From positions 1 to 20,067 of the forward strand of contig JANBQS010000361.1 in assembly GCA_027577415.1 (NCBI GenBank): a stretch of 20,067 nucleotides of DNA, given 5' to 3'. The DNA comes from Coemansia sp. RSA 922. Lineage: Eukaryota > Kickxellomycota > Kickxellomycetes > Kickxellales > Kickxellaceae. The stretch's first letter is position 1, and every line of letters begins with the position of its first letter. The notes beneath the pieces are model-generated. The model ran no database searches and was not told the DNA's origin. It saw only the letters and a program-made list of their open reading frames with translations. The position numbers and the translations under genes were made by a program. Of this stretch, positions 1 through 9,200 are shown in pieces.

Positions 1-468
1 GTCGGCATCCAGAGGTAGATTATTGTTCTCACTTTTATATACGCTACTATCTATTATATTCTATACGCTCTAGCTCGCTACGCTCACGAAGTAACAATTG
101 CTATGCCCAACATGTGACATGCAAAGACGTGGATGTGTATTTCCGTAGCGGCAGAAACGTTTGATGGCCTCCTCACAATTTTACCAGTTGCTACATTCTC
201 CACCGACTGAGCCAAGAGAGCAGACTAGGGAGCAGTTACTAGCGAGTTTTGAGCTAACACGCCAATTCATGAAAGCCCTCTTCTAGCTGTGTATTTATAG
301 GGAATATTCTCCCTTTTGTTTTCGGTGTTGCGGCTGAATTTTTTATTTTGTAGTTAACCTTGGGTTTTCCAAAGCTACTGAATGGATTCTTCAGCAATTT
401 CATTCACAATTCATATTAGAATATAATCACGTAAAGGTTCGCAATGTATAAGTGTAGGTGTAACATGG
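1..468. other. intergenic / 3' flank, no gene seen
   Basis: No open frame with protein-like composition is seen on either strand. The stretch is AT-rich and holds the probable 3' end of the minus-strand gene that stops at 483. I see no tRNA-like or strongly repeated structure. Confidence 0.5.
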
Positions 469-474
469 TTTATT
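469..474 (-). terminator. poly(A) signal AATAAA of two-pass protein A
   Basis: TTTATT on the plus strand reads AATAAA on the minus strand, a few bases past the stop of the minus-strand gene at 483. The position suits a cleavage/polyadenylation signal. Confidence 0.45.
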
Positions 475-482
475 TACAGAGA

Positions 483-971
483 TTATACAGTCTTGCCAGC
501 TATTATAGATTCCGTGGAAGTAAGAGGTGAATAAAGCCATTGCTTGTACTTTCTGAAGCGCCAGACGCAAATACTGGCAGAGAGACACCAGACAATCAGT
601 AGTGAGGAGACGGCAGCGGTGTAGCCAACTAGATAGCAGTGGCCATTATTGGGAATAGGCACATCACGAAGAGCGAGAAGGATAAACAAAAGAGCGAGGG
701 CGAGGCAGCATATGGTAGCACAGAGCATGGCGAGAAGCAGAAAATGCTTAAATTTTTGTATGTGCATTATGCGTAGTATTCCTAAATCCTTTTCCTTTTC
801 GCAAAGTGAGGACCGAGGATTATCGCGATTCGCTGTTGTTGGAAGAGAAAATAGATCTGGGTACATGTCAGTCGGTATTGACGAAATGGACGATGACGAG
901 TAAAGGTGGTGCTTGGTGTCTATGCAGAGCTCAGGAGCTTGTTCTAGTGGATACAACGACAGAATAGACAT
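483..971 (-). CDS. two-pass membrane protein A (local paralogue family)
   Basis: A 162-residue protein from an ATG at 971. It has a Ser-rich N-terminal region of about 70 residues, a basic segment (IQKFKH), TM1 at about 77-101, a short loop with Pro, Asn and one Cys (102-112), TM2 at about 113-138, then the basic motif RKYKQWLYSP (140-149) and a tail of only about 13 residues. The plan matches genes at 2317, 4142, 11235 and 15396, where TM2 is also followed by a basic patch; the W-L-x-x-P ending is shared most closely with the 2317 and 4142 products. A TATA box lies about 95-100 bases upstream of the ATG and an AATAAA just past the stop, which supports a real transcription unit. No signal peptide is evident. 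Function is unknown. Both termini are probably cytosolic by the positive-inside rule (inference). It is the most diverged member by sequence, so family membership is moderate. Confidence 0.72.
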   Translation of the reverse strand: MSILSLYPLEQAPELCIDTKHHLYSSSSISSIPTDMYPDLFSLPTTANRDNPRSSLCEKEKDLGILRIMHIQKFKHFLLLAMLCATICCLALALLFILLALRDVPIPNNGHCYLVGYTAAVSSLLIVWCLSASICVWRFRKYKQWLYSPLTSTESIIAGKTV

Positions 972-1064
972 ATTAAGAGTATAGAGTACTCTGTATTATC
1001 AAAGATGATAGAGGGGGTAGAAATAGGCATACTTTCTAAATTATCATCCCCACGCGTTGGTCTC

Positions 1065-1072
1065 TTTTTATA
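1065..1072 (-). promoter_or_regulatory. TATA box of two-pass protein A
   Basis: On the minus strand this reads TATAAAAA, followed by AGAGACC, about 95 bases upstream of the ATG at 971. It is a canonical TATA sequence at a plausible distance. Confidence 0.5.
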
Positions 1073-2316
1073 CCTCAAAGCTTGATTCGTAAAAAAAAAC
1101 GAAGATTGATATCGCAGACAGCGGCGGAAAGAAACAAGTGTTTGACATAATGATGCGGATTGTACATTTAATGAAAGTGATGATTGCATTATACCACCAT
1201 TACCTCGGTCCCCATCTTTATCATTGCATATTGTAAACACGTTTATTTATTTGCCGGAATAAATGCGGGCATATTGTGAAAGTATGAAATTACCAACAAA
1301 ATAAAATATTTGGGACATTGAGAACAGCCGCACGACAAGCAATTTCACGCCAGGTTAGGTGTTGTAAACGATTGAACAAGCACAATGCAAAGTGAGAAAG
1401 GGGGTGATCAGCAGCAGAAGCAATTATGTGGAAACGAATGGCTTAACGAAAACAAAGAGGTTTGTCACCAGTGCCTGGAAAGACACGAGGTCATGTAAGC
1501 CATATCCAAGCATTGTGCGTAATCTGCAGGCGATTCAACTGGAGCTTTAGTTCTCACTACTCGAGTCACTGACAATGTATAATGGTGAAGAAAATAAAAA
1601 AATCATGGTGGCTGAGCAACTGTTCGCATCTAGCGCACAGTAGAGCAAGTCAGCGTACAATGATGTAAGCACGGCTGAGCGTGTGACCGAACAGATGAAA
1701 AGGGAGCTATATGGAATGGGGGGCGTTTGGTTGCTGATTGTGACAGGTTGGCGTTTGTTGGACACTGTTGCAGCAGACATCCTTAGCTGTAGCAACGGAT
1801 AGTATATGGCGTGACGGTGTGGGAGATTCAAAGACATCTGTAAAGACATGCGCAAAGACATGCGCAAAGACATGCGCACAGCGCCAAGGAGGCAAAAATG
1901 CAGTGGCGCAGATCGCAGGGAGCACCATATTGGGCCGAGATAGAACTGAAAAAGGAAGTGATTTGCAAAATCCGACGGCTTACAATTTAAGCATTCCCCC
2001 ATCACTTCCATCTTTCTCTTTGGCAAATATGGACATGTACCTCTTGGCAAAGGGGGGGGGGCGTTCCAACTTTCAAAGCTCCAGACAGGGTGAGTGGAGT
2101 GTGACCTCGCCAGGCACACGCAGCACCTTCCTTTTGCATTTTGACATCTGCTTCTTCCATCTTCCATCTTGCACTGTTCTCTTTTCATTGCTTGTAAATA
2201 GTTTTTTTTCATTTTGCTTTACGCCCCCCACCCCCCACGCACTCATACCTTTATAGTTCTGTGAGAGGGAGGAGTCTTCAAGCTAACCATTTGGTATAAA
2301 CTTGACGCAAGCTAAC
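1073..2316. other. gene-poor intergenic region
   Basis: Open frames occur on both strands (1547-2212 minus and 1768-2256 plus), but they overlap each other, have no recognisable domain, and owe part of their length to a 12-nt tandem repeat and homopolymers. There is a run of ten G at 2052-2061 and a pyrimidine-rich stretch at 2105-2250 that probably belongs to the promoter and leader of the gene starting at 2317. Confidence 0.5.
1830..1877. repeat. 12-nt tandem repeat, four units
   Basis: Three exact copies of AAAGACATGCGC (1842-1853, 1854-1865, 1866-1877) follow one degenerate copy, AAAGACATCTGT (1830-1841). The unit is a multiple of three, so open frames cross it without interruption. Confidence 0.9.
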
Positions 2317-3018
2317 ATGAGCGCATGGCAGAGCCCACAGCGAAACGACAAGCCCAGGGTGATGACGGCAACAGCGGCGGGTGGCAGAGACGAGGGGCCG
2401 CAGGTGACATTTAGCGAGATAGTGTCAGTGGTAAAAGAACAGGCACTCAAGCGACAACGGAGACGGCGTGCAGCGTGGCTGTCAGTGGAGCTGTTTTTCT
2501 TGGTCGCGCTACTGGCACTACTAGTACTCCACAGCTTCCGGTTGAGCAGGGACACGGGGGATAACACGTACGCGCGGTGGTCATCTAGCTGGGTAATGAT
2601 CCTGCTCTCGGTGCTTTTAGTAGTCGTGGCTATGGCCGTGTTTGTGACTTACTACTACTATCGCACGGTGTTGGCGTGGATCAGGCGGCCAGAGACGACT
2701 GACGCAGATTTGCAGAGGACTCAGAGCCAGGATGCTCACCGAGTTGGATGGAGGCTCTTGCGGCCACGGCCTTCCCCTCAGTCGGTGGGGCTATCGCCAT
2801 ACCGGCAACAAACGGCTAGAAACCCGCGCCAGTCTGAGCTCCAGGCGCCCTGGGTGTCTCCGCACGGCCGGAACTCGAGCGCCTGGCGCCAAATGCGGGC
2901 CCACCAACGCCAGCGCTGGCAGGCAACTGACCCCTCTAGTCTGTCCAGCACCAGCATTACCGCATCGTCATATTCACACCACAACAGGACCCCACGGCAC
3001 CCGCAGCCTGTACCATAG
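2317..3018 (+). CDS. two-pass membrane protein B (local paralogue family)
   Basis: A 233-residue protein. The frame is open from a TTG at 2302, but the first ATG is at 2317 in good context (AACATGAGC), so that start is chosen. It has a polar N-terminus, a strongly basic block KRQRRRR (45-51), TM1 at about 54-74, a short charged loop, TM2 at about 91-114 ending in four Tyr, then RTVLAWIRRP (116-125). The 108-residue tail is disordered and rich in Arg, Gln, Ser, Pro and His. The basic-TM-loop-TM-basic-W-[LI]-x-x-P order is shared with genes at 483, 4142 and 15396. The basic flanks predict cytosolic N- and C-termini (inference). It lies in tandem with the genes at 3279 and 4142 on the same strand. 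I know no named family. Confidence 0.75.
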   Translation: MSAWQSPQRNDKPRVMTATAAGGRDEGPQVTFSEIVSVVKEQALKRQRRRRAAWLSVELFFLVALLALLVLHSFRLSRDTGDNTYARWSSSWVMILLSVLLVVVAMAVFVTYYYYRTVLAWIRRPETTDADLQRTQSQDAHRVGWRLLRPRPSPQSVGLSPYRQQTARNPRQSELQAPWVSPHGRNSSAWRQMRAHQRQRWQATDPSSLSSTSITASSYSHHNRTPRHPQPVP

Positions 3019-3145
3019 AACATATACAATTTCTCCATTTGCATATCAGAATATATCGACGCCTCCGTGGCCTTGTGTCTGTGCGCGCCTCCGTCGATTC
3101 GGGAAGACGCCCAAGGCCCATGACCGCTGCGCTTTCGCAAGAAAA

Positions 3146-3250
3146 TCGATTCGCAAATGAAAGCTTTTGGGCTCTCCTGCCTTTTCAGTTTATTTTATCT
3201 TTTTAAATTTCTGCAAATGCTCTTGCATTTTGTTTATTTTTGCGAATCGA
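3146..3250. repeat. 12-bp inverted repeat upstream of DUF202-like gene
   Basis: TCGATTCGCAAA at 3146-3157 and its exact reverse complement TTTGCGAATCGA at 3239-3250 are separated by 81 bases. The right arm ends 28 bases before the ATG at 3279. A smaller fold, AAATGC/GCATTT, lies between the arms. This could be a paired regulatory site or a fold in the leader. Confidence 0.6.
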
Positions 3251-3278
3251 GTTAAAGCCAGCGCCATACAGTACCGAA

Positions 3279-3842
3279 ATGAGCACACATAACCAGGCCG
3301 GTGGTAATAGCAATGGCAGCAGCCCTTCGATGGGCCATACGCTGTACTCGGCAACGAGCCTCGCCGACAGGGCGGTTGGCGGTAGCACGCCTACCAGTAG
3401 CAGTGGCAGTAGTGTCGAAGACTCTGGAGAGTCGCCATCTACTCCGCCCGTTGGCTTACATAAGAGAACTGATATAAACTCGGCGTCACCGGCGGCCTGC
3501 GAATACCCGCCTCAGTCATGGACGCCCGAGGAGCTGCTGGAGATGCGCGCACGTGAGCGCACATTCGACGGCGCTTACTGGCGCACATCAGTGGGGCTGT
3601 TTGGCGCGGCACTAGTCGTCTTGCGCGTCTTTGGAATAGCCTTCTTCCCCGTGGGCATGGTGTTTCTGGCCCTGGGCGTGGGATTTTTGGCAATTGGCCT
3701 GACGCGCCGGCGAAACTTGATTACTCGCGACACTCACGCTCAGGCACCAATGTTTGTCACCAGCGGGGGAACTGTCTTGCTCTCTGGCGCCATGTGTCTG
3801 TCGGCCTATGCTGTGCTGCTAGTGCTGCTTTTGCGTATGTAG
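3279..3842 (+). CDS. DUF202-domain membrane protein
   Basis: A 187-residue protein from the first ATG (3279); the open frame itself begins at a TTG at 3240. Residues 1-80 are disordered and rich in Ser, Gly, Thr and Pro. Residues 85-187 match the DUF202 (PF02656) pattern: the signature R-A-R-E-R-T-F-x(4)-WRTSVGLFG (91-109) is the usual 'R-T-x-L-A-W-x-R-T' entry into TM1 (about 103-120). TM2 is at about 122-141, the basic turn TRRRN at 142-146, and TM3 at about 160-186, ending two residues before the stop. The family includes bacterial YidH-like proteins and the membrane part of the fungal vacuolar transporter chaperone (Vtc1). No other VTC part (SPX or polymerase domain) is present, so a role in polyphosphate synthesis is not claimed. 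It sits between two-pass genes B and C on the same strand. Confidence 0.75.
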   Translation: MSTHNQAGGNSNGSSPSMGHTLYSATSLADRAVGGSTPTSSSGSSVEDSGESPSTPPVGLHKRTDINSASPAACEYPPQSWTPEELLEMRARERTFDGAYWRTSVGLFGAALVVLRVFGIAFFPVGMVFLALGVGFLAIGLTRRRNLITRDTHAQAPMFVTSGGTVLLSGAMCLSAYAVLLVLLLRM

Positions 3843-4141
3843 CTTGGTAATCCCGTACGCTGCCTGTTGATTTTAGCTCGCGGATTTCCCCTCCTCACAA
3901 CATTAGCCGGTGGCTCCTCTGCAGGGAACCTATTAATAGGCGATGACTTCACTCAAAGTCCCCCACTCCTTGAGCGTCCAATAGTCTTGCGTGGGGAGGG
4001 AGGGAGGCTTGAGGCTTGGCAAACAATGTGGGGGGAGAGAGGAGGCGGTCGGCTTCTCTCTCTTAAACTTTCAGTTCTAGATAGTTTTTTTGTCGCACTC
4101 TTCAATTCATATATTCATTTAACCGATAGTCTGCTTACAAA
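3843..4141 (+). promoter_or_regulatory. spacer with promoter/leader of two-pass gene C
   Basis: About 300 bases without a supported gene. A purine-rich part (3990-4050) is followed by a pyrimidine-rich part with TTTTTTT and CTCTCTCTT just before the ATG at 4142. No clear TATA box is seen. An open frame crossing 3867-4217 overlaps the start of gene C and is not credible. Confidence 0.35.
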
Positions 4142-4810
4142 ATGTATCCTCCACCGCCGCCGACCTACACACAGGAGGCCGTTGAGCAAGTCAGACAACA
4201 GCGTATTTCAGGCGTGAAGCGTCGCTACAATATTTCACTGGGTTTGCAGATAGCGTTTACGGTGATTTTTGCTACTCTGCTTGGCTATTACATCTACCGC
4301 AACCGCGACGATAACAGGAGCACGGACAGCAACGGCAACTACGTCTACTACACCAACACCAAGTGGTTCAGCTGGTACATAGGGTTGCTTATTGCCCTTC
4401 TGGTTATCGACTTGCTGAGTATCGCCTTTACTTTCCGTCAGAGGAAGCGTGCCCTAGCCTGGCTAAGGGATCCAAATACTCCGTCGCACATTATTATGAT
4501 GGGTCTGAACCCGCAGTCTGACTATGCCGAAGTAGTTGTTATGCAGCCAGCCCCACCCGGAGCTTACTACCAGCAGCCCGCTCCTATGTATGCCCCTCAG
4601 CAGCCAGCGCCAATGTACGCCCCTCAACCACAGGGTTTCTCCCAGCAACCGCCACCTCCGCCCATGTACGGTCAAGCACCTGCCCCGCCTTCACAGTTTG
4701 CACGCGATGCCAACTCCAATATGTACATGCCACCTGCATCGCCGACTTCACCCTCGACAGCCAACGAATATCGTGATGGAAGCCGCGCGCATTTGGAAAA
4801 ACCTATCTAG
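4142..4810 (+). CDS. two-pass membrane protein C with PPxY-bearing tails
   Basis: A 222-residue protein starting MYPPPPPTY. The basic segment VKRRYNIS (25-32) leads into TM1 (31-52). A polar loop (53-76) rich in Asp, Asn and Tyr follows, then TM2 (77-98), and RQRKRALAWLRDP (99-111). The tail (112-222) is Pro/Gln/Tyr-rich, with a decapeptide QQPAPMYAPQ present twice in tandem (144-163). Two PPxY motifs occur: PPTY at 6-9 and PPMY at 173-176. PPxY binds WW domains, typically of Nedd4/Rsp5-type HECT ubiquitin ligases, so an adaptor role in membrane-protein ubiquitination is a reasonable inference. It is closest to gene D (11235-11822, minus): both have K-R-x-x-[YF]-[ND]-I-S-[LI]-G-[LI]-Q at TM1, a shared I/V-D in TM2, and end TM2 with TFR. 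It shares LRDP with gene E. Confidence 0.8.
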   Translation: MYPPPPPTYTQEAVEQVRQQRISGVKRRYNISLGLQIAFTVIFATLLGYYIYRNRDDNRSTDSNGNYVYYTNTKWFSWYIGLLIALLVIDLLSIAFTFRQRKRALAWLRDPNTPSHIIMMGLNPQSDYAEVVVMQPAPPGAYYQQPAPMYAPQQPAPMYAPQPQGFSQQPPPPPMYGQAPAPPSQFARDANSNMYMPPASPTSPSTANEYRDGSRAHLEKPI

Positions 4811-6072
4811 CCTTTTTTCACTTGTTTATTTTTTTACTTCAACTACGGACGTGTATACGTTCATATACATATGATATGTCAAATACAACTCATCACCCCA
4901 TACAGGTACATTTTCTCGCGATTCGCTAGAGTGGGATGACAAAGAAGAAAGAGCCTTGAAAGTGACGTCAACCGGATCCGTCGTCCTCTTTCAAACTTCA
5001 CTCAAAGGACATCAAAAGAAAAGAGGCCGAGACTTGCAATTCTTTTAAACAAAAAAAGCGCTGTCTTCAACCTTTGTATTTTCTTATTTTGTAAGAAAAG
5101 CGCCCTCCAAAAAGCAGCGCCGCCAGCTTGATACACATTTTCTTTTTTAGACCAAGACTGAAACGAGCAGCTAAAAAAGGAAACATGGTGGGATGACATT
5201 TTGCAAAATGTGCCACACATCTTGAGGATGAAATCAAATCATCCAATCGTTCGCATTCATACATAAAAATCAACATACTAAATAGTCTCATCAAACCACT
5301 TATTGTAGATTTCTAGCGAGTAAATTATTTGGCGTGTCCACCGTATGCGTCAAATTGGCGAAAAGCGAACAGCTTCAAAAAAAGTGGGCAAAGAGACAAG
5401 CTCAGCCTTTCCACGGCTTGTAAAGTCTCGGCATTCTTTGAGCGAGTGGTTTAAAAGAAAACAAAGAGAAAGGGAAGCTGCTTTGTTGGACGTGCTGCAC
5501 TCTTCAAAGCTCTTGCAAAAAGCGGAAGAAAGGCCTTCGAGACTTTGCAGGCAAAAGGGGACTTACGCGCAGGCTTGGGCATGAAGAAAAAGTGGTGTTT
5601 GTGGGGAGGGAGAATGCAAGCTACGTAAAAGCAATTCAAAGAACGGCCCAAAAACGGAGGCAATGACAACGGCGGCGGCGACTGTACTAAAATAGGGTTG
5701 ACGACCCCCTTCCTCTCCCCGCTATGACAAATTTTTTTTTGCTGAATGTCCAACGGCCTAGTGCTTGGTTCTCGTACTTCCAACTAAAAGAAGATTTTTT
5801 TTCCTTTTGCCGCTAAAAAGGGGTTTTGCCCACCTTTTCCTCTCGCTCAATATGCCTATAATGGCGCCCATCCCAGTCTTTCTTTTTCTGGCGCTACTGC
5901 ATCCTTTCTTTTCTCTGGACATTATTTTTTCACTTTATTCTATCCGTTTCGTATATATTTTTTACTAGCGTTCTTGAATACGGCCACTGACAACCAGCAA
6001 TATCGTCCTTATATATTTTGAACAAAAAACTTTGCCACTTACATCGCTATAAACTATTCACATTCTTGTTCG
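4811..6072. other. intergenic region, no convincing gene
   Basis: About 1.26 kb. A short basic frame (5345-5584 plus, 79 codons) and Phe/Lys-rich frames on the other strand have no recognisable domain and look like by-products of A- and T-rich sequence. The piece GTGGGATGAC occurs twice (4931 and 5188). 5706-5960 is markedly pyrimidine-rich on the plus strand, typical of upstream regions in this window, and probably belongs to the promoter of the large gene that follows. Confidence 0.45.
4963..4970. promoter_or_regulatory. CRE-like palindrome TGACGTCA
   Basis: A full 8-bp cAMP-response-element palindrome, the classic site for ATF/CREB-type bZIP factors. It lies about 150 bases 3' of gene C and 1.3 kb upstream of the large gene, so its target is not clear and chance is possible. 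Confidence 0.3.
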
Positions 6073-6080
6073 TATAAAAG
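6073..6080 (+). promoter_or_regulatory. TATA box of the large Ndc10/Gcr1-type gene
   Basis: TATAAAAG, preceded by a long pyrimidine-rich stretch. With an ATG at 6258 it would give a leader of roughly 150 bases. Confidence 0.5.
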
Positions 6081-6257
6081 CAGTACAAGCTGCGCCTCGC
6101 CCACACACACATCCTATTCGCACACTGACGAGGAAGTGACCCAGTCTAACTAATTTATTCTTGCTGCTGTACCAAGAGAGCACACATATATTGAGCTCCA
6201 AGGCGACCCGAAAAGCAAGTCACATAGGACGCCACTTACATAGCTTCAAGAGCGGAA

Positions 6258-9200
6258 ATGTTATACACGGACAAAGGTAAGCACATCAAGTATATTTCCC
6301 TTTCCTATTCACTCCCCTCCTACTTGTTTACATGCCTGCATGGAAGCAGCGACCAGAACAAACACATGTTAAGACTTTAACAATGCAAATTGGAAACACA
6401 GTAGGATGGTGTAGTTATAGTCATCCCTTCATTTACAATGCACTTCTTGCAGGGTAATGAGCAGATAATATGCTACATGTGCCATGCTGTTAATGACTAT
6501 TTCTTGTTTACTAAACAACCATTTTCTATTTTGTGTATTTATCCTCCTTGTGATGATGAGAAATTAGAACTTCAAAAGGCCAAGATCGCGCTTGAGCCCT
6601 GCACATTCGTGTCTCCAAGCACTAAAGGTTGCTATTCCTCACGTATTGCCCTGTGGATCCACTACTGCAACAAGTACTGTGGTGGCGACGACAGAGTAAC
6701 TGATGTTCGCCTAGCTGACTATCTTGAGTGGATGGTGAGCTCAGGCACTGCAGATGCTATTCGTCAGGGTGATACCTATATTCAGCAAGTACTCCGCAAT
6801 CAGCTACAAGGAGTCACATGCTATTGGCGCATTCAAAACGATGACCGTGCTGATGTTCCTGATCCACGCAAGAGCCGAGTCTACTTGTCAAAGTGGCACA
6901 ACATCGTCCAGCGTTATCCTCAACAGCGTCAACCCAGAAACAAAGCAGCAGCCAACGGTGCACATTCGTCTAACAACACTGCCAATGCCCCTGTTATAAG
7001 ACCTAGTTACCCGTCTGCGGTGCCTCCAACGTCCAACTGGCGTCCTGCCATCTCTGGTCCATCGGGTGGAGCTGGAAGTCGTCCGATCCCTGCTACTGGC
7101 CACCAGCAACATATTCAGGCTGCACCTCACCATCACTATCCACATGCAACCAACGGTGCAATGGAAAGTGGCCAATACCAGACGGAGGTACCAAGAGGGC
7201 CCCCGACTATGGTCAGCCCAACTGCCTACAGGTATGCAAATATGCCTCCACAACCACGTATTGGTAGCACTGTCAATCATCCGCTTGCTTCCAAAAGGTT
7301 CATAGTCCCGCAAGTGCCGTCTCTGCAGTCAGCCTCTCAAGCGCACGTTACCAACGGCTTTGAGCCGTCTCGGGCGAGCTCTATCTCGTTAGAGTACGAG
7401 GATGATGCCAGGGTGGATGGTGGCGAGCGCGTCAACAACATCTATCAGAGAGCGCCTAGCAGACCCAGCGCCCACGCCTCACAGCAAGTCTCCAAGCACG
7501 ATGCCTTGGCTCATATGTCCAAGAAGGGGCTAAGCGGCGAGCTTCCAAGCGAGATGCCAGAGTGGATCGCGTCAGCCACTAGGTCTCCCGAGGGATACCT
7601 TTTGGTCCCCGAGGAAGTAGCGGCGCTGAACTTGCGCCAGCTGGAGATGAACAACTACCAGCAGTGCCAAGCTAGAGCCTTTTATAACCTGGGCTTGGCT
7701 TCGTGGCTGTCTGCCAAGCAGCGCTCGGCGCTGACCCTGGCTGACGTGTTCATGGACGAGTCCTCGACTCTTGCTATCCAAGAGCAGCAAGTGTTGCTAC
7801 CGCTCATGCAGCCAGCACCGACTCAGCCAGCGACGACTCAGCCAGCACCAGTTCAGCCAGAACCGGTTCAGCCAGCGACGACGTCGGCACAAGTGGAGGA
7901 GCTGGCACCTGAGGCGGCCAACGACAACAGCGAGGAGCGACCCATCCCTAACTCGGCACCCACTACTCCTGAGCGGCAAGTCGCCGAGGTTGTTTCGAGA
8001 AAAGCCGGATCGCTGCCGCCGCCCAGCTCAGCGTCTCTGCCAGCGTCTCTTCCACAGGACAGCTCTGAAAAGGCAGTGCCTGCTGCATCGTCGGCATCTA
8101 CAGATCCGCCTGCAGAGCCAGTGGCAGCGACCACAAGCGCGGCTAACCCGGCTCTGGCGGCGACAGTATCGCCTGCCCGCGCTATTTCGGTAGCCATCCA
8201 CTCACCCGGCAGCTCGCGCATTGGCAAGACCCAGGTTCTGCGCCACTCGAACCCGCTCCTGTGCACATGGAACGCGTTGGCGATCTGCTTCTTCCGGAAA
8301 TGGCATGTGGCAGGAGAGCCGACGCCTGACTTTGGATCGCCTCAGTGGCTATCCGAGAGGCTGTTCACGGGCGCCAGTGGAGCCAGCGCAGATATGATTG
8401 CCGAGGATTTCGAGATGGCTTTCAAGGATGCGTGCCACGATATCTCCAGCGACAGGTAAGTCCAACTCTCCGGTTTGTACATGTGTATATTTCTTGAAGT
8501 GTGTTCTCCCGTGCCATGTTTGGGCGAGGATTGGCTTGGTATGCCTTCTTTGCTGGTGTTGTTGTTTCGCATGTCGTCCTTGTAAGAAAGCGCCTTTGGA
8601 TATTCTTGCAAAGCGCATAGTGCTGTCGATCTGCAATATGATTCTCCCCTGGCTTGTTACATTCTGTCACTATTTCTTTTCTATCGCAACAACACCAGAT
8701 CGCCCATTGCTTCCTTTCTAGTGCGTTTGGATATCAAGTAGTCAGTCCTTTGTGGCTGTATATCTGGTATTTTCCTCATTCTCTTCCCCAAACGCATGGC
8801 CACGCATGTGTTTTCTGCTTCGCGGCTTTGGATTCTTTCCAGATTCAACGAGGATTTCATGGCAATCTATGCTTTGAAAATATGAGCCAAGCAGATCTGT
8901 CCCTACTTTATTATATTTTTTGTTTTTGCGCTTTCCCCAGAGTCGCAATTAGCCAGCATGCACCCCTCCCTCACGCCAGCTACACTCCACACAGCGCTCT
9001 CCATATCCGTATACTCCCCAGGCTGGCACTGCATCTGTCAGTACCAGCCAATGCAATGTGCACTAGCTGGAAACAGCAGCAATGCCAATATCAGCAAAGT
9101 ATACTCATACGCCCTGTGCTGCCGCTAAATTCTGCTTACAACTACCATGTGCACCCTTCAGAAGATGTAGCCTGACCGGTTCCGAGATAATGAGCGACAG

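Noticed and set aside
1547..2212. 221-codon minus-strand frame beginning with ATG
   Set aside because: No domain. It owes length to the 12-nt repeat and to low-complexity sequence, overlaps an equally long frame on the other strand, and its composition is not protein-like.
1768..2256. 162-codon plus-strand frame with KTCA repeats
   Set aside because: The start codon is not convincing, the Cys/Lys repeat comes from the tandem DNA repeat, and the rest reads through homopolymer and promoter-like pyrimidine tracts.
3867..4217. 116-codon frame running into gene C
   Set aside because: It overlaps the well-supported start of gene C in another frame and crosses its promoter.
5345..5584. 79-codon basic plus-strand frame
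   Set aside because: Lys/Arg/Ser-rich from A-rich DNA, poor start context, no domain or neighbour to support it.
8821..8885. alternative exon after the TTTCCAG acceptor at 8841
   Set aside because: It reads in phase for 14 codons but reaches a stop with no GT donor before it, so it cannot be an internal exon.
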